A stretch of 49,613 nucleotides of DNA from Planctomycetes bacterium RIFCSPLOWO2_12_FULL_50_35 (GCA_001828605.1 MHZB01000009.1:1-49613), one strand, 5' to 3'; positions 25,434 to 39,020 are shown, numbered from the stretch's first letter. Notes: generated from the letters alone by a model not told the origin. Numbers and translations: made by a program.

Positions 25434-26255
25434 TCATTTCTGCCTTCTGCGAATTATAAACTTGTTGCTTAACGCCCTTTTGTTTCTGGTCTTACCACCC
25501 TTGGAGAGTACGCCCGTCGGAGAGCAAGGCGGACGACCGCCGTGCGCTCTTCCCTCGCCACCGCCCATCGGGTGTGACACGGGGTTCATAGCTACCCCTC
25601 GCACATGGGACCTTATGCCCATATGCCGGCTCCTGCCAGCCTTGCCGATAACTACGTTAATATGGTCGGCATTTCCGATATGCCCTATTGTGGCCCTGCA
25701 GTCCTCGTGCACCTTGCGTATCTCACCGGACGGTAAGATTATATGGACATACCCGCCTTCCCTGGCCAGGAGACGGACCAGACTGCCTGCGGACCTTGAC
25801 AACTGCCCGCCGTGACCTATCTCAAGTTCAACGTTGTGTATGTCCATTCCTAAAGGGATGTTCTTGAGCGGCATGGCGTTTCCTATCTTTGGCTCCACCT
25901 TTTCCCCGGAGGCAATGGCATCCCCTACCTTGAGCCCCTCCGGAGCAATGATGTACCTCTTTTCACCGTCTCTGTAGTACAGAAGCGCTATCCTGGCAGA
26001 CCTGTTGGGATCGTATTCTATAGAGGCCACCTTTGCCGGCACATCGTCCTTATTCCTCTTAAAGTCGATTATTCTGTATTGCCTCTTTGCCCCGCCACCC
26101 ATACGTCTGGTAGTCATCCTACCCCGATTGTTCCTGCCTCCCGTTCTAGAGAGGGGTTCCAACAGGCTTCTTTCGGGTTTCTTCGAGGTTATCTCAGAAA
26201 AATCCAAGACACTGGCAAAACGTCTACCCGGAGATGTGGGTTTGTATTTTCTCAT
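25434..26255 (-). CDS. rplB: 50S ribosomal protein L2
   Basis: L2 of 273 residues, required for subunit joining and peptidyl-transferase function. [20 protein letters not shown] (41-60) and the C-terminal [20 protein letters not shown] include the conserved region with the functionally important histidine. It lies between rplW and rpsS. Confidence 0.98.
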   Translation of the reverse strand: MRKYKPTSPGRRFASVLDFSEITSKKPERSLLEPLSRTGGRNNRGRMTTRRMGGGAKRQYRIIDFKRNKDDVPAKVASIEYDPNRSARIALLYYRDGEKRYIIAPEGLKVGDAIASGEKVEPKIGNAMPLKNIPLGMDIHNVELEIGHGGQLSRSAGSLVRLLAREGGYVHIILPSGEIRKVHEDCRATIGHIGNADHINVVIGKAGRSRHMGIRSHVRGVAMNPVSHPMGGGEGRAHGGRPPCSPTGVLSKGGKTRNKRALSNKFIIRRRQK

Positions 26256-26268
26256 AATTATCCCGCTG

Positions 26269-26550
26269 TTAATACCCCAAGTCTATGGCGCCGCCTTCTT
26301 TGAGCGTTACCACGGCTTTCTTCCAAGTGTGAATCTTAGCCGGCCCAAACCGTGTCCTCTTGGGTTTGGTACGGTTATTCATAGTCCTTACTTCTTGTAC
26401 CTTTACGTTAAAAAGCTTCTCCACTGCCTGCTTTACCTGTATCTTATTGGCCCTCCTATCCACCTCAAAGTGGTAGGCCTTATTCCTGTCTCTGTCTGAG
26501 ACACTTTTTTCGGTATGTAAAGGTCTCTTTATGATTCTGTATATATCCAA
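26269..26550 (-). CDS. rplW: 50S ribosomal protein L23
   Basis: L23 of 93 residues, at the tunnel exit and a contact for trigger factor and [15 protein letters not shown] and the C-terminal [17 protein letters not shown] are recognisable. The loop [19 protein letters not shown] contacts 23S rRNA. It follows rplD by 6 nt. Confidence 0.97.
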   Translation of the reverse strand: MDIYRIIKRPLHTEKSVSDRDRNKAYHFEVDRRANKIQVKQAVEKLFNVKVQEVRTMNNRTKPKRTRFGPAKIHTWKKAVVTLKEGGAIDLGY

Positions 26551-26556
26551 TGTCTC

Positions 26557-27168
26557 TTACCCAATATTACCAAACTCGGAACGAGTTATAAGAAGCTTGT
26601 TATACTTCAATACATCGTAGGCATTTAGCTGAGATGCCTTCATGACCTTCAACCTGGGGATATTCCTGGCAGACCTCCAGATTGTATGGTCGTTGTCATC
26701 TGCTACGACCAGGCAGCTTCCCTCTATGCCAAGTGTCTTTAGCAAACCTACCATTTTCTTTGTACTAGGTTTGTCAAACTCCAGTTTGTCTATAACCTTC
26801 ACCTCTCTGTCCATCAGCTTGCCCAACAGGGCGGAATGAAGCGCCCGTTTCTTGGCCTTTCTGGGTATCTGGTATGAATAATCCCTAGGCTTGGGACCAA
26901 ACACAACACCGCCTCCACGGAAAAGAGGAGACTGCAGTGTACCCGCCCGCGCCCTACCCGTGTGTTTCTGAGCCCAAGGCTTCTTTCCGGTGCCGACCAC
27001 CTCTCCCTTGGTCTTGGTAGAGGCGGTACCAACCCTCTTGTTCGCCTCGTACATCAACACGGCCTCTTTGAGGAGGGCCTTATGCACCTCACCGCCGAAT
27101 CTGGCCTCTTCCAGTTCCAGCTTCTCCACCTCTTTGCCCTTAGAATCATAGACTGCCAGCTCTATCAC
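26557..27168 (-). CDS. rplD: 50S ribosomal protein L4
   Basis: L4 of 203 residues, with a loop reaching into the exit tunnel. The loop region GTGKKPWAQKHTGRARAGTL is intact. In E. coli L4 also represses the S10 operon, but the 55-nt space upstream of rpsJ is too short for that leader. The start overlaps the rplC stop by 4 nt. Confidence 0.98.
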   Translation of the reverse strand: MIELAVYDSKGKEVEKLELEEARFGGEVHKALLKEAVLMYEANKRVGTASTKTKGEVVGTGKKPWAQKHTGRARAGTLQSPLFRGGGVVFGPKPRDYSYQIPRKAKKRALHSALLGKLMDREVKVIDKLEFDKPSTKKMVGLLKTLGIEGSCLVVADDNDHTIWRSARNIPRLKVMKASQLNAYDVLKYNKLLITRSEFGNIG

Positions 27169-27806
27169 GACACGCGCCCTTCCTTAATGCTCCTTTTTAT
27201 AACCACATACCCACCGTCCGCTCCCGGCACGGCCCCCTTCACCAAGAGCAGGTTCCGCTCCTTATCCACCTTTACCACCTCTAGGTTTTGGGCAGTCACC
27301 CTCCTCTGTCCGCCGTGGCCCGCCATCTTCAGCCCCTTCAATACCCTGCCGGGGAAGGTGTTGCTGCCGATGGACCCTACCGACCTGTGCTTGACGTGAC
27401 CGTGGGTCCTGGGCTGTCCTTTAAACCCCCATCTCTTCATCGCCCCCTCAAATCCCTTACCCTTGCTGATGCCTACCACATCAACCTTTTTTATGTCTTC
27501 AAACATGTCCACCTTCAAGGCCTGACCTGCTTCAAGGGCTGGTTCTCCATTGTAAGCGACCTCGCGGATAAACCTTTTCGGACCTGTACCCGCCTTCTTT
27601 GCATGGCCAATGCGTGGCCTTGTAGCCCTCTTCTCCTTCATGCCGTCAAAACCCAGTTGAACGGCGAAGTAGCCGTCTCTTTCAGGAGTCTTTACCTGGA
27701 GGATGTCACACGGTCCCGCCTCAATGACTGTGACGGGAACCCGGGTACCGTCCTCGCGGAATATCTGAGTCTTTCCCAATTTCTTTCCGAGTAAACCATC
27801 AACCAT
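27165..27806 (-). CDS. rplC: 50S ribosomal protein L3
   Basis: L3 of 213 residues, near the peptidyl-transferase centre. The N terminus is [20 protein letters not shown] and the extended loop reads [20 protein letters not shown], followed by [15 protein letters not shown]. It lies 34 nt after rpsJ. Confidence 0.98.
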   Translation of the reverse strand: MVDGLLGKKLGKTQIFREDGTRVPVTVIEAGPCDILQVKTPERDGYFAVQLGFDGMKEKRATRPRIGHAKKAGTGPKRFIREVAYNGEPALEAGQALKVDMFEDIKKVDVVGISKGKGFEGAMKRWGFKGQPRTHGHVKHRSVGSIGSNTFPGRVLKGLKMAGHGGQRRVTAQNLEVVKVDKERNLLLVKGAVPGADGGYVVIKRSIKEGRVS

Positions 27807-27840
27807 TACGTTCTCTTCCCTTCTATAATAATATGGTGCC

Positions 27841-28152
27841 CTACACCTTTATCCTTATCTCTATGCCGGCGGGCATATTGAGCCTATTAAGCGCGTCTAC
27901 CGTCTTGGCCGTTGGCTCTACTATATCAATAAGGCGCTTGTGCGTCCTGATCTCGAACTGCTCCCTGGACTTCTTGTCTACGTGGGGAGACCTAAGCACC
28001 GTATATCTTTCAATACGGGTTGGGAGCGGTACGGGTCCGGAGACCTTGGCGCCCGTTGTCTTTGCTGTCTCCACTATATCGGCCGCGGCCTGGTCCAAGA
28101 CCTTATGGTCGTAGGCCTCCATACGTATTCTAATCTTTTGGTCTATTACCAT
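27841..28152 (-). CDS. rpsJ: 30S ribosomal protein S10 (NusE)
   Basis: S10 of 103 residues, a 30S head protein and part of the transcription antitermination complex with NusB and Nus[21 protein letters not shown] and [20 protein letters not shown] are diagnostic. It follows fusA by 55 nt with no tuf between, unlike the E. coli str operon. Confidence 0.98.
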   Translation of the reverse strand: MVIDQKIRIRMEAYDHKVLDQAAADIVETAKTTGAKVSGPVPLPTRIERYTVLRSPHVDKKSREQFEIRTHKRLIDIVEPTAKTVDALNRLNMPAGIEIRIKV

Positions 28153-28207
28153 ATCTTGCCTGGGGAAAAAGTTCCTATGATACTCTTTTTTCTTTCTATG
28201 TCAACAT

Positions 28208-30280
28208 CTAAGCGGTGCCTGCATAAACTTCCCTGGGTGCGGCCCTGTAATCAAAGGGTTCCATGACGTAACTCCCCCGGCCGCTGGTCGATGACCTGAG
28301 GGCGGTCGTGTAACCAAACATCTCCGCCAGCGGGACCAAGCCCTTGATTATCCTCACGCCGCTACTAACGCCCAACTCCTGTATTTCCGCCCTGCGTCCG
28401 TTAAGGTCTCCGAGGACGTCGCCTAAGTATATCTCGGGCACCGCCACCTCGACCTTCATTATAGGCTCCAATAACACTGAACCGGCCCGCTGCACACACT
28501 GCGTAAGGGCACGGGAAGCTGCGGTATAAAAGGCAAGGTCCGAGGAGTCGACAGGATGGTGAGAGCCGTCTATTAACGTAGCTTTTATGTTAATAAGTGG
28601 ATAACCACTGGAAACGCCTCCCTGTGCAGAATCAACAATGGCGGCCGCGACTGACTTTATGTACTGCCTGGGGATGGCACCCCCGACAATCTTATTTTCA
28701 AATATCACCGGATGGGCATCTTTGCACGGCTCAAAGATTATGACCACATGGCCGTACTGACCATGGCCGCCCGTCTGCTGTATAAATTTTTCCTCTATCT
28801 CCACGGCCCTTGCAATCGTCTCTTTGTAAGCAACCTTGGGCGTACCTATGTTCGCATCCACCTTGAACTCGCTGAGCATGCGGTTCTTCAAGACGTCCAG
28901 ATGCAACTCTCCCATACCGGACATTATAAGTTGCCCGGTCTCACTGTTCATGCGCGCAAGGAACGTCGGGTCTTCCTTCTTCAACCTCTCCAAGGCGTAT
29001 ACAAGTTTTTCCTTCTCCGCCTGAGTCTTCGGTTCGACGGCCATGGAAATGACCGTTTCAGGGAACCGTACCGGCTCGAGAAGTATCTGATTTTGACGGT
29101 CACAGAGGGTATCGCCGGTAACGGTGTCCTTCAGACCCACTACGGCCACTATATCACCCGCAACGGCCTCCTCTATCTGTTCGCGTTCGTTGGCATGCAT
29201 CTTGTAAATACGGCTGACAAGCTCTACCTTATCCTTTCTGGAGTTATACACCCTTTGGCCCGTGCGTATCTTCCCGGAGTAAATGCGCAGGTAGTTGATG
29301 TCCCCGTGCTTGTCCGCGAATATCTTAAAGGCCAGAGCGGCGAGGGGATCGTCCACCGACGGTTTTCTGATTAACTTTCCTTCTTTTTGGGGATGGGTTC
29401 CGGTTATCGGAGGGACATCAAGCGGGGAAGGAAGGTAATTACAGACGGCGTCAAGGAGCATCTGCACTCCCTTATTCTTAAATGCGGAACCGCAGAGCAC
29501 GGGGATAAATCTCAATGCGATGGTACCCTGGCGGATGGCCTTCTTTATATCCTCTTCCGTTATTGGTTCCTCCCTCAAATACTTTTCCATAAACCAATCC
29601 ACTTCCTCTGCAATACGCTCAATCATTTCCTCTCTCAGCCTTGCCGCCTCCGGAAGGTATTCTTTCGGTACGTCAACGATCTCATAATTTTTGGTGGGGT
29701 CTTTCTTTGCCTCAGGGTCTTCGAACAGCCACGCCTTCATTCCTATAAGGTCTATACAGCCAATGAAGTCTCGTTCCTTACCAACGGGCATCTGTACAGG
29801 GATTGCCTTTGCGCGGAACTTTTCCTTTACATCTGCAACCACACGGAGGAAATCGGCGCCAGTCCGGTCGAGCTTGTTCACGAAACAGAGTTTGGGCACT
29901 TTATATTTGTCTGCCTGCCGCCACACGGTCTCTGATTGCGCCTGAACACCGGCTACCCCGCAGAATACACATATGGCGCCGTCCAGCACCCTGAGCGATC
30001 TTTCCACCTCTGCAGTAAAATCAACGTGGCCGGGAGTATCTATAATGTTTATCTGGCAATCGCCCCAGAAGCACGTGGTGGCCGCCGCCGTGATGGTTAT
30101 GCCGCGTTTCTGCTCCTCCTCCATCCAGTCCATGGTGGCCGTACCCTCGTCCACCTCCCCCATCTTGTAGGCCCTGCCAGTATAAAAGAGAATCCTTTCC
30201 GTCAGGGTCGTCTTCCCCGCATCTATGTGGGCGGTTATGCCGATGTTGCGCAGTTTGCTGATGTCTAATATCTTCTCCAT
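28208..30280 (-). CDS. fusA: Elongation factor G
   Basis: EF-G of 690 residues, the GTPase that drives translocation and, with RRF, ribosome recycling. G1 is AHIDAGKTT (about 17-25), the switch region [20 protein letters not shown] is typical, and G3/G4 are DTPGHVDF and NKLD. The translocation domain IV contains GGHGQYGHV. The ATG at 30280 follows AAGGAG; a longer frame to 30385 would run into rpsG. It lies 10 nt after rpsG. Confidence 0.98.
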   Translation of the reverse strand: MEKILDISKLRNIGITAHIDAGKTTLTERILFYTGRAYKMGEVDEGTATMDWMEEEQKRGITITAAATTCFWGDCQINIIDTPGHVDFTAEVERSLRVLDGAICVFCGVAGVQAQSETVWRQADKYKVPKLCFVNKLDRTGADFLRVVADVKEKFRAKAIPVQMPVGKERDFIGCIDLIGMKAWLFEDPEAKKDPTKNYEIVDVPKEYLPEAARLREEMIERIAEEVDWFMEKYLREEPITEEDIKKAIRQGTIALRFIPVLCGSAFKNKGVQMLLDAVCNYLPSPLDVPPITGTHPQKEGKLIRKPSVDDPLAALAFKIFADKHGDINYLRIYSGKIRTGQRVYNSRKDKVELVSRIYKMHANEREQIEEAVAGDIVAVVGLKDTVTGDTLCDRQNQILLEPVRFPETVISMAVEPKTQAEKEKLVYALERLKKEDPTFLARMNSETGQLIMSGMGELHLDVLKNRMLSEFKVDANIGTPKVAYKETIARAVEIEEKFIQQTGGHGQYGHVVIIFEPCKDAHPVIFENKIVGGAIPRQYIKSVAAAIVDSAQGGVSSGYPLINIKATLIDGSHHPVDSSDLAFYTAASRALTQCVQRAGSVLLEPIMKVEVAVPEIYLGDVLGDLNGRRAEIQELGVSSGVRIIKGLVPLAEMFGYTTALRSSTSGRGSYVMEPFDYRAAPREVYAGTA

Positions 30281-30290
30281 CAAGTACTCC

Positions 30291-30764
30291 TTACCACGTG
30301 AAATGGGCGAAGGCCTTATTGGCCTCAGCCATCTTATGTGTGTTCTCCCTCTTTGTGTATGCCGCACCCTGCTTCCGACACCCATCCAACAGTTCGTCAG
30401 CCAGTCTCCTGTACATGGGACGACCTTTTTTGGCCTGTGCCGCCTGAATGATCCACCTCATGGCCAAAGACACCTGCCTCTTTCTGGGCACTTCTACGGG
30501 TACTTGATACGTAGCGCCGCCGATGCGCCTGGAACGAACCTCTACCAGTGGCTTCACGTTATTTATGGCCGCCTCGAAAACCTCTACAGACCCTTTGTCT
30601 TGGGCCTTCTCGCCTACGTAATCCATGGCGGCATAAAACACCCTCTCCGCCGTGCTCTTTTTCCCTTTCCTCATCAGGCAGTTTATAAACTTAGCCGCCA
30701 GTTTGCTGTTGTATCTTACGTCCGGCTTAAGAAAGACCTCTGTGCTTCTGTATTCAAGCGCCAT
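30291..30764 (-). CDS. rpsG: 30S ribosomal protein S7
   Basis: S7 of 157 residues, which organises the 30S head near the E site. [20 protein letters not shown] and [20 protein letters not shown] are family marks. In E. coli S7 regulates the str operon from the rpsL-rpsG gap, which here is only 11 nt. Confidence 0.98.
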   Translation of the reverse strand: MALEYRSTEVFLKPDVRYNSKLAAKFINCLMRKGKKSTAERVFYAAMDYVGEKAQDKGSVEVFEAAINNVKPLVEVRSRRIGGATYQVPVEVPRKRQVSLAMRWIIQAAQAKKGRPMYRRLADELLDGCRKQGAAYTKRENTHKMAEANKAFAHFTW

Positions 30765-30775
30765 TAAGAATCTCC

Positions 30776-31150
30776 CTACTTAGAACTCTTTGTGCCATAT
30801 TTGGAACGCCCGCGATTCCTTCCCGTTACGCCGGCGGAATCTTGCGTACCCCGAACTATGTGGTATTTTACCCCCGGCAGGTCCCTGACCCTTCCACCTC
30901 TTACCAAGACTATGGAGTGTTCCTGTAGGTTGTGGCCCTCTCCAGGGATATAAGCAGTGATCTCTCTCCCGTTGGAGAGTCTCACCTTGGCCACCTTCCT
31001 GAGGGCGGAGTTGGGCTTCTTGGGTGTGCGCGTCATAACCTGCAAGCAAACACCCTTTCTCTGCGGACATGACCCCAGGTCCGGACTTTTGCTCCTTTTA
31101 CCTACTCTCTTTCTTCCCTTTCGTACAAGTTGGTTTATCGTAGGTGTCAT
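30776..31150 (-). CDS. rpsL: 30S ribosomal protein S12
   Basis: S12 of 124 residues, at the decoding centre. [20 protein letters not shown] (42-61) contains the lysines tied to streptomycin response, and [13 protein letters not shown] carries the Asp (90) that RimO thiomethylates in E. coli. The sequence looks wild-type at the lysines. It follows rpoC by 50 nt. Confidence 0.98.
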   Translation of the reverse strand: MTPTINQLVRKGRKRVGKRSKSPDLGSCPQRKGVCLQVMTRTPKKPNSALRKVAKVRLSNGREITAYIPGEGHNLQEHSIVLVRGGRVRDLPGVKYHIVRGTQDSAGVTGRNRGRSKYGTKSSK

Positions 31151-31200
31151 ATGGATATACCCTCTCTAATCTCTCGTTGCACTCCCTAACCCCCCCTCGC

Positions 31201-34200
31201 TTAATTTTGCTCCACCTTTTTCACATCAAGCGCAGTAAGTCCCTTGAAGCCCGTGCCCGCAGGAACCAGGTGCCCCAGGATTACATTCTCTTTCAAGCCT
31301 ACCAGCGGGTCTTTTTGCCCCTTGAGGGCGGCAAGCGTCAACACCTTGGTAGTCTCCTGGAAGCTGGCCGCAGATATGAAACTATCTGACTGCAGTGAGG
31401 CCTTGGTAATGCCCATAAGCATCGGTTTTGCCGTAACCGGTTTGCCCTTCGCCTCCCTGATGCGCTTGTTTTCTTCCCTAAACCTAACTTTTTCTATCAC
31501 CTGCCCGGGCAGTAAATCAGTATCGCCGGAGTCATCTATGGTCACCTTACGAAGCATCTGAGCAATGATTATCTCTATATGCTTGTCGTCTATAGGGACG
31601 TTTTGTGACTTATAAACGTTCTGCACCTCTTTAAGCATGTACTGCTGCAGCTCCTCCTCACCGCAGATCCGCAGGATGTCCTGCAGCACCATCGGTCCTT
31701 CAACCAGCGGGTCGCCGGCCTTAACGCGGTCACTCCTATGGACCTTCAGATGTTTACCCCTGGGTACAAGGTGTTCTCGCTGAAGCTCCGAGACCTCGTC
31801 CTTAATGATGATAGTCCTCTTGCCGCGTCTCTTTTCACCCAGCTCTACCACACCGTCAATTTCACTGATAACGGCCGGGTCCTTCGGTTTTCTGGCCTCG
31901 AATATCTCGGTGACGCGGGGTAGACCTCCAGTAATGTCTTCTGTGCGCGTAATCTCTCGCGGCGTCTTGGCCAAAAGGTTTCCAATAACAATTGAATCAC
32001 CCTCTTCCACCTCAATATACGCCTTTTCCGGAATAGGATAAGCGCTGAGAATCTTTCCCGTGTTATCTTCGATGATGATTTGAGGGTGGAGGTCTCCCTT
32101 GTGCTCTATGATGACCTTTCTCTTAACGCCTGTTGCAGTCTCTATCTCCGTGCGTACGGTTTTGTCTTCGACAATGTCCTCGAAGCGAATCTTTCCCGTG
32201 AACTCGGCCAAGATGGGTGTCATGTGCGGGTCCCATCTCGCAAGGGTCTGTTGGGCAGAGACCTTCTTCCCCTCTTCCACCATGATTGATGCACCCAGGG
32301 GAACTATATATTTATCAATTTGCCTACCCTTATCATCCACAAGCAAGAGCTCCCCATTGACCACCAGAGAAGCCAATTGACCCTGGGGGTTCTTTACCAC
32401 TCTTAGGTTCTGGCCGAATTGAACGAAACCGGCCCGCTTGGCGGCGATCTCAGACTCTCCAACAGAGCGGGCAGCCGTACCACCTATGTGGAAAGTCCTC
32501 ATGGTGAGCTGCGTACCTGGTTCTCCTATGGACTGGGCGGCAATTATGCCCACGGCCGTACCCTCTTCCACCAATTTGCCCCTGGACAAGTCCATTCCAT
32601 AACACTTGGCGCACACGCCAAGAGGCATCTCGCAGGTTAGCGGCGAACGCACACGAATCTTTTCGTAACCAAGCGACTCTATACGCTTCGCCTTATCTTC
32701 GTCAATCAACTCATTTTCCTTTACAATCACATCGTCCTTCACCAAATCGACTATGTTGCTGCGCGCGACCCTCCCTGTTATTATCTTGCCCAGGGTGACC
32801 TCCACCTTCTCCCCACGGTAAATGGCGCTCTTAGTGATGCCTCCCAGAGTCCCGCAGTCTTCACCGGTAACTACGACGTTTTGTGCAACATCGGCCAGCT
32901 TTCTGGTAAGGTATCCGCTATCCGCCGTTTTAAGTGCAGTATCCGCAAGACCCTTTCTTGCACCGTGTGTGGAGCTGAAGTACTCAAGTACACCAAGACC
33001 CTCTCTAAAATTAGCCTTTATAGGTGCCTCAATTATGCGTCCAGAGGGTTTCGCCATAAGACCTCTCATGCCGGCCAACTGCCGTATCTGCTGCGTGCTG
33101 CCCCTTGCACCAGAGGCCGTCATCAGAAATACAGGGTTGAGGTATCGCTTGCCGTCACGAACATCGTTTTCCAGCTCTATGAGCATCTCCTCTGCGACAG
33201 TGTTGCTCGCATCGGTCCAGCAATCTATAACCTGATTGTATCGCTCACCTTCCGTGATGGAGCCTTTGCGATAAAATCCTTGAATCTTTTCCACTTCGGC
33301 CTCTGCCTTGGCCAATATTTCCTTTTTCTTTCTGGGCATCTTCAAATCACTTGCGGATAAAGATAGCCCTGCCTTCGTGCATTCCTTAAACCCAAGATCC
33401 TTAACGGCATCCAAGAGCTCGATTGTCTGCTCCCTGCCAAGCAGTTTATAACAGTCTTGTATAATCCTGTTCAAGCCCTTCTGGTTGAGATTAAAATTGT
33501 AAAAGGGAAGCGCTTCGGGCAATATGCAGTTGAAGATAACCCGCCCCACAGTAGTTTCTACGAACCCCTCCTTGGGTGTCTCGGCGCCGCCCGTGCCGAC
33601 AACCTTCTTTTCTTTAGGCAGCCTTAACCGTATGTGGGTGTGCACCTTGACCTTTTTCTCGTCGTGCGCCAGCAGAACCTCGTCCGTGCACGAGAATGCC
33701 TTGGTCCGCCCATCTCCTCCGTCCTTTTGATCCTCTGCTATGAAGTGGGTAAGATAGGAACAACCCAGGACTATATCCTGTGAAGGGCTTATGATGGGCT
33801 CGCCGGAGGCCGGGGAAAATATATTGTTGGTGGACAGCATCAGCGTTATGGCCTCTATCTGGGCCTCGTAGGACAGGGGCAGATGAACGGCCATCTGGTC
33901 GCCATCGAAGTCGGCATTGAAACCTTTGCAGACCAGGGGATGAAGTTTTATGGCATTGCCTTCTATCAAAACGGGTTCAAAGGCCTGGATGCCGATCCTG
34001 TGAAGCGTTGGTGCTCTGTTCAAGAGCACTGGGTGGTGACGCACCACTTCTTCGAGGATGTCCCAGACGATTTCCTCCCTCTTGCTGAGTATCCTTTTAG
34101 CACTCTTTATCGTGTCGGCCTGCCCAATCTCCTTCAATCGCCGAATTATGAAGGGCTGAAACAACTCGAGGGCTATCTTCTTGGGAAGTCCTACCTGATG

Positions 34201-35274
34201 CAGTTTTAGTTCCGGACCTACTACTATCACGGAACGGGCCGAGTAATCAACCCGCTTGCCCAAGAGGTTCTCCCTGAAGCGGCCTTGCTTGCCCTTAATC
34301 ATGTCTGTCAAGGATTTCAGGGGCCTATTATTGCTGCCCAGGACAGGACGCTTGGACCTCTCGTTGTCGAACAAGGCATCAACCGCCTGCTGCAGCATCC
34401 TCTTCTCGTTGCGGATTATTACTTCCGGTGCATTTAGATCCAACAGTTTTTTCAGACGGTTGTTACGATTTATAACCCTGCGATAGAGGTCGTTCAGGTC
34501 TGACGTGGCAAAATTGCCGCTCTCCAGCAGTACCAAAGGCCTAAGGTCGGGAGGTATCACAGGAATAATAGTCAGTACCATCCATTCAGGCTTATTGCCC
34601 GAATCTCTAACGGCCTCAACCAACTCCAGCCGTCTGACTATCTCCCTCTGGCGCTGCCGGGAGGCCGTCGTTCCAAGTTCCTCGCGAAGGTTTTTGGAAA
34701 GCTTGGACAGGTCTAATCTCTGAAGTAAGGTCCTAACGGTCTCCGCACCCATGCCGGCCTTGAAACTGTGCTCGCCGTACTTCTCCAGGCAATCCCTGTA
34801 TTCCTCTTCACTGAGGAGCTGATGCTCATTAAGCGGGGTGTTACCCGGGTCAATTACCACATAGTCCTGAAAGTAAATAACCCTCTCGAGAGCGGTGGTC
34901 TTCATCCCCAACAAGGTGCCCAACCTCGACGGCATGGCCTTGAAGAACCATATATGGATTACGGGCGCGGCCAGGGTAATATGGCCCATCCTCTTTCGTC
35001 TCTCCCGGGAGTGTGTTATCTTCACCCCACAGCGGTCACATACAATGCCCTTGTGCTTTATACCCTTGTACTTGCCGCAAAAACATTCCCAGTTACGCTC
35101 CGGTCCAAAGATGCGTTCACAAAAGAGTCCGTCCTTTTCGGGCCTGTACGTGCGGTAGTTAACCGTCTCCGGCTTTTTAACCTCACCATAAGACCAGCTT
35201 CTTATGTCTTCAGGAGAGGCAAGACGTATATTTACGGCATCATATTCATTAACTTTTTCAAATAGTGCTTCCAT
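31201..35274 (-). CDS. rpoC: DNA-directed RNA polymerase beta' subunit
   Basis: The beta' subunit of 1357 residues. The N-terminal zinc site is Cys64, Cys66, Cys79 and Cys82. The catalytic magnesium motif [20 protein letters not shown] is intact, and the second zinc site lies in the segment ending [33 protein letters not shown] marks the bridge-helix/trigger-loop part. It follows rpoB by 23 nt. No large lineage insert is obvious from the length. Confidence 0.99.
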   Translation of the reverse strand: MEALFEKVNEYDAVNIRLASPEDIRSWSYGEVKKPETVNYRTYRPEKDGLFCERIFGPERNWECFCGKYKGIKHKGIVCDRCGVKITHSRERRKRMGHITLAAPVIHIWFFKAMPSRLGTLLGMKTTALERVIYFQDYVVIDPGNTPLNEHQLLSEEEYRDCLEKYGEHSFKAGMGAETVRTLLQRLDLSKLSKNLREELGTTASRQRQREIVRRLELVEAVRDSGNKPEWMVLTIIPVIPPDLRPLVLLESGNFATSDLNDLYRRVINRNNRLKKLLDLNAPEVIIRNEKRMLQQAVDALFDNERSKRPVLGSNNRPLKSLTDMIKGKQGRFRENLLGKRVDYSARSVIVVGPELKLHQVGLPKKIALELFQPFIIRRLKEIGQADTIKSAKRILSKREEIVWDILEEVVRHHPVLLNRAPTLHRIGIQAFEPVLIEGNAIKLHPLVCKGFNADFDGDQMAVHLPLSYEAQIEAITLMLSTNNIFSPASGEPIISPSQDIVLGCSYLTHFIAEDQKDGGDGRTKAFSCTDEVLLAHDEKKVKVHTHIRLRLPKEKKVVGTGGAETPKEGFVETTVGRVIFNCILPEALPFYNFNLNQKGLNRIIQDCYKLLGREQTIELLDAVKDLGFKECTKAGLSLSASDLKMPRKKKEILAKAEAEVEKIQGFYRKGSITEGERYNQVIDCWTDASNTVAEEMLIELENDVRDGKRYLNPVFLMTASGARGSTQQIRQLAGMRGLMAKPSGRIIEAPIKANFREGLGVLEYFSSTHGARKGLADTALKTADSGYLTRKLADVAQNVVVTGEDCGTLGGITKSAIYRGEKVEVTLGKIITGRVARSNIVDLVKDDVIVKENELIDEDKAKRIESLGYEKIRVRSPLTCEMPLGVCAKCYGMDLSRGKLVEEGTAVGIIAAQSIGEPGTQLTMRTFHIGGTAARSVGESEIAAKRAGFVQFGQNLRVVKNPQGQLASLVVNGELLLVDDKGRQIDKYIVPLGASIMVEEGKKVSAQQTLARWDPHMTPILAEFTGKIRFEDIVEDKTVRTEIETATGVKRKVIIEHKGDLHPQIIIEDNTGKILSAYPIPEKAYIEVEEGDSIVIGNLLAKTPREITRTEDITGGLPRVTEIFEARKPKDPAVISEIDGVVELGEKRRGKRTIIIKDEVSELQREHLVPRGKHLKVHRSDRVKAGDPLVEGPMVLQDILRICGEEELQQYMLKEVQNVYKSQNVPIDDKHIEIIIAQMLRKVTIDDSGDTDLLPGQVIEKVRFREENKRIREAKGKPVTAKPMLMGITKASLQSDSFISAASFQETTKVLTLAALKGQKDPLVGLKENVILGHLVPAGTGFKGLTALDVKKVEQN

Positions 35275-35297
35275 ACTGAACCTCTTTTTTGTGTATC

Positions 35298-38200
35298 TTA
35301 TAATCCCTTCTTTTCCAGATGCAGATTAAGGCACAATCCCTGTACCTCTTTTGAAAGTACCTCAAACGAGGCTGGGGTGCCGGCCACCAGGATGTTTTCT
35401 CCCTTCACCATGGACTCGTATATCTTGGTTCTGCCCTCTACATCGTCACTCTTAACGGTAAGCAGTTCCTGTAGGTTGTAGGCTGCACCGTAGGCCTCTA
35501 AGGCCCAGACCTCCATCTCTCCAAACCTCTGCCCACCAAAGCGCGCCTTTCCTCCAAGAGGCTGCTGCGTTATCAGGGAATACGGACCGGTGGCGCGCGC
35601 ATGGACCTTGTCATCTACCAGGTGATGAAGTTTCATCATGTACATATATCCAACAGTCACCTTCTGCTCAAAAGGCTCACCCGTGCGGCCGTCATATAGA
35701 GTTACCTTACCATCCGTGGGTAAACCGGCCTCTTTCAATGAATCCCTAATTTCTTCCTCCTCGGCGCCCTCGAAGACGGGCGTAACTGCCTGGAAACCTA
35801 AGTTCTTGGCGGCCCAGCCCAGATGTGTCTCCAATATCTGCCCTACGTTCATCCTGGAAGGAACACCCAGAGGATTCAGGAGTATCTCAACGGGGGTGCC
35901 GTCCTCGAGGAAAGGCATGTCCTCCTCCGGTAATACCTTGGCGATTACACCCTTGTTACCATGCCGTCCTGCCATCTTATCCCCCACAGACAACTTTCTC
36001 TTAGTGGCGAGGGAGACCTGAGCTACCTCCAACACCCCGCTGGGAAGTTCATCGCCCCTCTTCAGTTGGTTTGTCTTTCTGTCCCGCTCGTCCTTAAGGG
36101 CCTCAATCTTATCAAGGAGGGGGCGACAGATTGATACGGCGGCAGTCTTCGCCTTTTTATCGGAAAACCGTATATTTTCAACATTAAAGGCCTCTTCCAG
36201 CTCCAGGACGCGCTTCGAATGCATGCCGGGCCGCACATCAAACTCCTGCAGCGTCTGGCTGTCTACCAGGGGTTCCTTTACATCCTTCTGTACGGCCTGT
36301 ATCATGGCGATAAATTCCCTGGAGATATCCCTGCCGTATTTAGACTCTATGTCGCTAATCTGTTGGTTTATCTTCTTTCGTTCGTCCTCTGACAGATAGG
36401 CCCTGCGAGAAAACCTCTGAATGCCTATCGCCGTACCATCTACGCCGGAGGGCACTTCCAGCGACTCGTTTCTCACGTCTTCACCCGCACGTCCAAAGAT
36501 TGCGTAAAGGAGTTTTTCCTCGGGGGACAGTTCACTCCGGCTCTTGGGAGCAATCTTGCCCACCAATACGTCGCCTGGCCCAACCTTGGTACCCTCCAAA
36601 ACTATTCCATGTTCATCCAGATTCTTTAGGGCCTTCTCAGGGACATTCGGTATATCCCTCGTGAACTCCTCCCGCCCCAATTTTGTCTCTCTGATTTCCG
36701 CCTCGAACCCCTCCCTGTGCACGGAGGTAAACACGTCATCCTTTAATAACTTCTCGCTTACGACTATAGCGTCCTCGAAGTTATATCCGTCCCAGGCAAG
36801 AAAGCCGACCAGCACGTTGCGCCCCAGACTCAGCTCGCCGTAGCAAGTGGCGGCGCCATCCGCTATAACCTGCCCTTTCTTTACCGCCTGACCTTCCTTG
36901 ACTATCGGCCTCTGGTTTAGACAGGTACCCTCGTTGGAACCCACAAACTTCCTGAGATGATATTCATCATGGTCGTCAATAATGATACATGCGGCGTCAG
37001 CTTTTGTAACGGTGCCGGCCTTCCGGGCGCAGACTACCATGCTGGAGTTCTGCGCTACGATTTTCTCTATCCCCGTAGCCACGATGGGCGGTTCTGTCTT
37101 GAGAAGCGGTACGGCTTGGCGCTGCATGTTTGAACCCATAAGCGCACGGTTTGCGTCACTGTGTTCAAGGAATGGAATCAAACTGGCGGACACGCCGACC
37201 AACTGCTTGGGTGAAACGTCTACGTAGTCTACCTTTGGGGATTCCGTCACGCAGAAATCCCCGTTGTATCTAGAGAGCACCTCTTTGGCCAGCTCTACCC
37301 GTTTTCCATTCGAGCTGGTCAGGGCATCCATCGGCGCCAGGTACCTGCCCTCCTCCTCGTCGGCCCTGAGATACTCTATATCTCCAGTCAGTTTGCCGTT
37401 CTTGACCTTCTGGTAAGGAGTAACCAAGAACCCGTAAGAATCCACGGTTGCATATATGCTTAAAGACGCTATAAGACCAATATTTGTACCCTCAGGGGTT
37501 TCAATGGGACATATCCTGCCGTAGTGGGAGATGTGCACGTCCCTCACCTCAAAACCGGCCCTCTTACGGTTAAGTCCACCCGGACCCAAGGCGCTTAGAC
37601 GTCTCTCGTGGGTAAGCTGCGCCAGGGGGTTGGTCTGGTCTAAGACTTGCGACAGCTCCCCGCGGCTGAAGAAATAGTCTATCGTTGACATGATTGTCTT
37701 GGAGTTAATCAACACCCTGGGCGTAAGCTGGTCGAGCTCCTTACCGCTCATCCTCTCTTGAACCGTTCTGCGCAGCTTGAGGAAACCCCTACGGAGCTCC
37801 TCCCCAACCAGTTCATCAATGGTACGCAGGCGTCGGTTGCCCAGGTGGTCAATGTCATCTACGGACGAGTCCTCGCCCTTACGTAGTTTTACGATATATT
37901 TAATAGAATTTACTATATCTTCCTTCTGCAGGGTCATCTCGTTTGCGTCGATATCCTGAGAGAATTTCCTGTTCAGTCGGAACCTGCCTACCGGGCCGAG
38001 TCTGTATCTCTTCGGGTCGAAAAACTTTTCATAAAAAAGCTGTTTCGCCTTGTCAAGTTGCTGAGGATTGCCGGGCCTGAACCTCGTGTAAAGCTTGAGC
38101 AGCGCCTCTTCATGTGAACCCGTCTTATCGTCTTGCAACGAGTTGAGCATCAGGGGGTCATCCACTTTCTTTACTATTTCCAACTCCTTTTGTCCCAGTT

Positions 38201-38978
38201 TAAGCAGCTCATCAATGACGGCCTCGGTAATCAAGGCGCCTGCCTTTAGCACAACCTCACCCGTCTTGGGGTCGAATACAGTCTGGGCAGAATAAGATTG
38301 CTTCAGCTTGGAGGGGCTGGACAGCTTGGCGGTCTCCGTCTCATAAAATAGTCGGATTATGTCCTCATTTCTTGAGAATTCCTCCCCTATCGCCCTCAAG
38401 AAACAGGTCGCCGGAAAACGTCCACTCTGGTCGATACGCACGTTAAGTACGTCTTTCTTACCAACCTCTATCTCCACCCAGCTTCCTCTCTCAGGTATTA
38501 TCCTGCAGGAGTGTCTCCTTTTTTCGGCCTGCACCTCCTCCAGGAAATCTACGCCCGGCGATCGGTGGAGCTGTGTCACTATAACCCTTTCAGTACCGTT
38601 TATGATGAACTCTCCACCTCCTATCATAACCGGCATCTCACCTACATAAACCTCCTCCTCTACGCCCTCTCCCTTTTCCTTAAATGTGAGACGAAGCCGC
38701 AGCCTGAGTGGTCTTCCATACGTAAGACGAAGTTGCCGGCACTCCTCGGGACTATACCTGGGTTTGCTCAATTCATACTTAACGTACTCAAGTGTCGCCA
38801 ACTCATCGTAGCTCTTAATGGGAAATATCTCACCGAGTATTGCCTCCAGCCCTCTATCCTTCCTCCTCGAGGCTGGGACATCGGCCTGCAGGAACCTCTC
38901 GTAGGCCTCGGTCTGTATCTGGGTAAGGTTAGGAACCTCTACCAGCTCTTCGGATTTCCCATAATTACGAACTTCCAT
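35298..38978 (-). CDS. rpoB: DNA-directed RNA polymerase beta subunit
   Basis: The beta subunit of 1226 residues. The rifampicin-binding region includes [20 protein letters not shown], and the catalytic region has [20 protein letters not shown] and [20 protein letters not shown] near the C terminus. [20 protein letters not shown] is also conserved. It lies 42 nt after rplL and shares its message with rpoC. Confidence 0.99.
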   Translation of the reverse strand: MEVRNYGKSEELVEVPNLTQIQTEAYERFLQADVPASRRKDRGLEAILGEIFPIKSYDELATLEYVKYELSKPRYSPEECRQLRLTYGRPLRLRLRLTFKEKGEGVEEEVYVGEMPVMIGGGEFIINGTERVIVTQLHRSPGVDFLEEVQAEKRRHSCRIIPERGSWVEIEVGKKDVLNVRIDQSGRFPATCFLRAIGEEFSRNEDIIRLFYETETAKLSSPSKLKQSYSAQTVFDPKTGEVVLKAGALITEAVIDELLKLGQKELEIVKKVDDPLMLNSLQDDKTGSHEEALLKLYTRFRPGNPQQLDKAKQLFYEKFFDPKRYRLGPVGRFRLNRKFSQDIDANEMTLQKEDIVNSIKYIVKLRKGEDSSVDDIDHLGNRRLRTIDELVGEELRRGFLKLRRTVQERMSGKELDQLTPRVLINSKTIMSTIDYFFSRGELSQVLDQTNPLAQLTHERRLSALGPGGLNRKRAGFEVRDVHISHYGRICPIETPEGTNIGLIASLSIYATVDSYGFLVTPYQKVKNGKLTGDIEYLRADEEEGRYLAPMDALTSSNGKRVELAKEVLSRYNGDFCVTESPKVDYVDVSPKQLVGVSASLIPFLEHSDANRALMGSNMQRQAVPLLKTEPPIVATGIEKIVAQNSSMVVCARKAGTVTKADAACIIIDDHDEYHLRKFVGSNEGTCLNQRPIVKEGQAVKKGQVIADGAATCYGELSLGRNVLVGFLAWDGYNFEDAIVVSEKLLKDDVFTSVHREGFEAEIRETKLGREEFTRDIPNVPEKALKNLDEHGIVLEGTKVGPGDVLVGKIAPKSRSELSPEEKLLYAIFGRAGEDVRNESLEVPSGVDGTAIGIQRFSRRAYLSEDERKKINQQISDIESKYGRDISREFIAMIQAVQKDVKEPLVDSQTLQEFDVRPGMHSKRVLELEEAFNVENIRFSDKKAKTAAVSICRPLLDKIEALKDERDRKTNQLKRGDELPSGVLEVAQVSLATKRKLSVGDKMAGRHGNKGVIAKVLPEEDMPFLEDGTPVEILLNPLGVPSRMNVGQILETHLGWAAKNLGFQAVTPVFEGAEEEEIRDSLKEAGLPTDGKVTLYDGRTGEPFEQKVTVGYMYMMKLHHLVDDKVHARATGPYSLITQQPLGGKARFGGQRFGEMEVWALEAYGAAYNLQELLTVKSDDVEGRTKIYESMVKGENILVAGTPASFEVLSKEVQGLCLNLHLEKKGL

Positions 38979-39020
38979 AATTGCCTTCCTTAAGAAATTT
39001 ACGCACTAACAAGGCTGCTT

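Noticed and set aside
28712-29374. Open frame of 220 codons antisense to fusA
   Set aside because: No recognisable protein features; a shadow of the EF-G reading frame.
30281-30385. Upstream extension of fusA
   Set aside because: It would overlap rpsG; the ATG at 30280 has a good ribosome binding site and the family N terminus.
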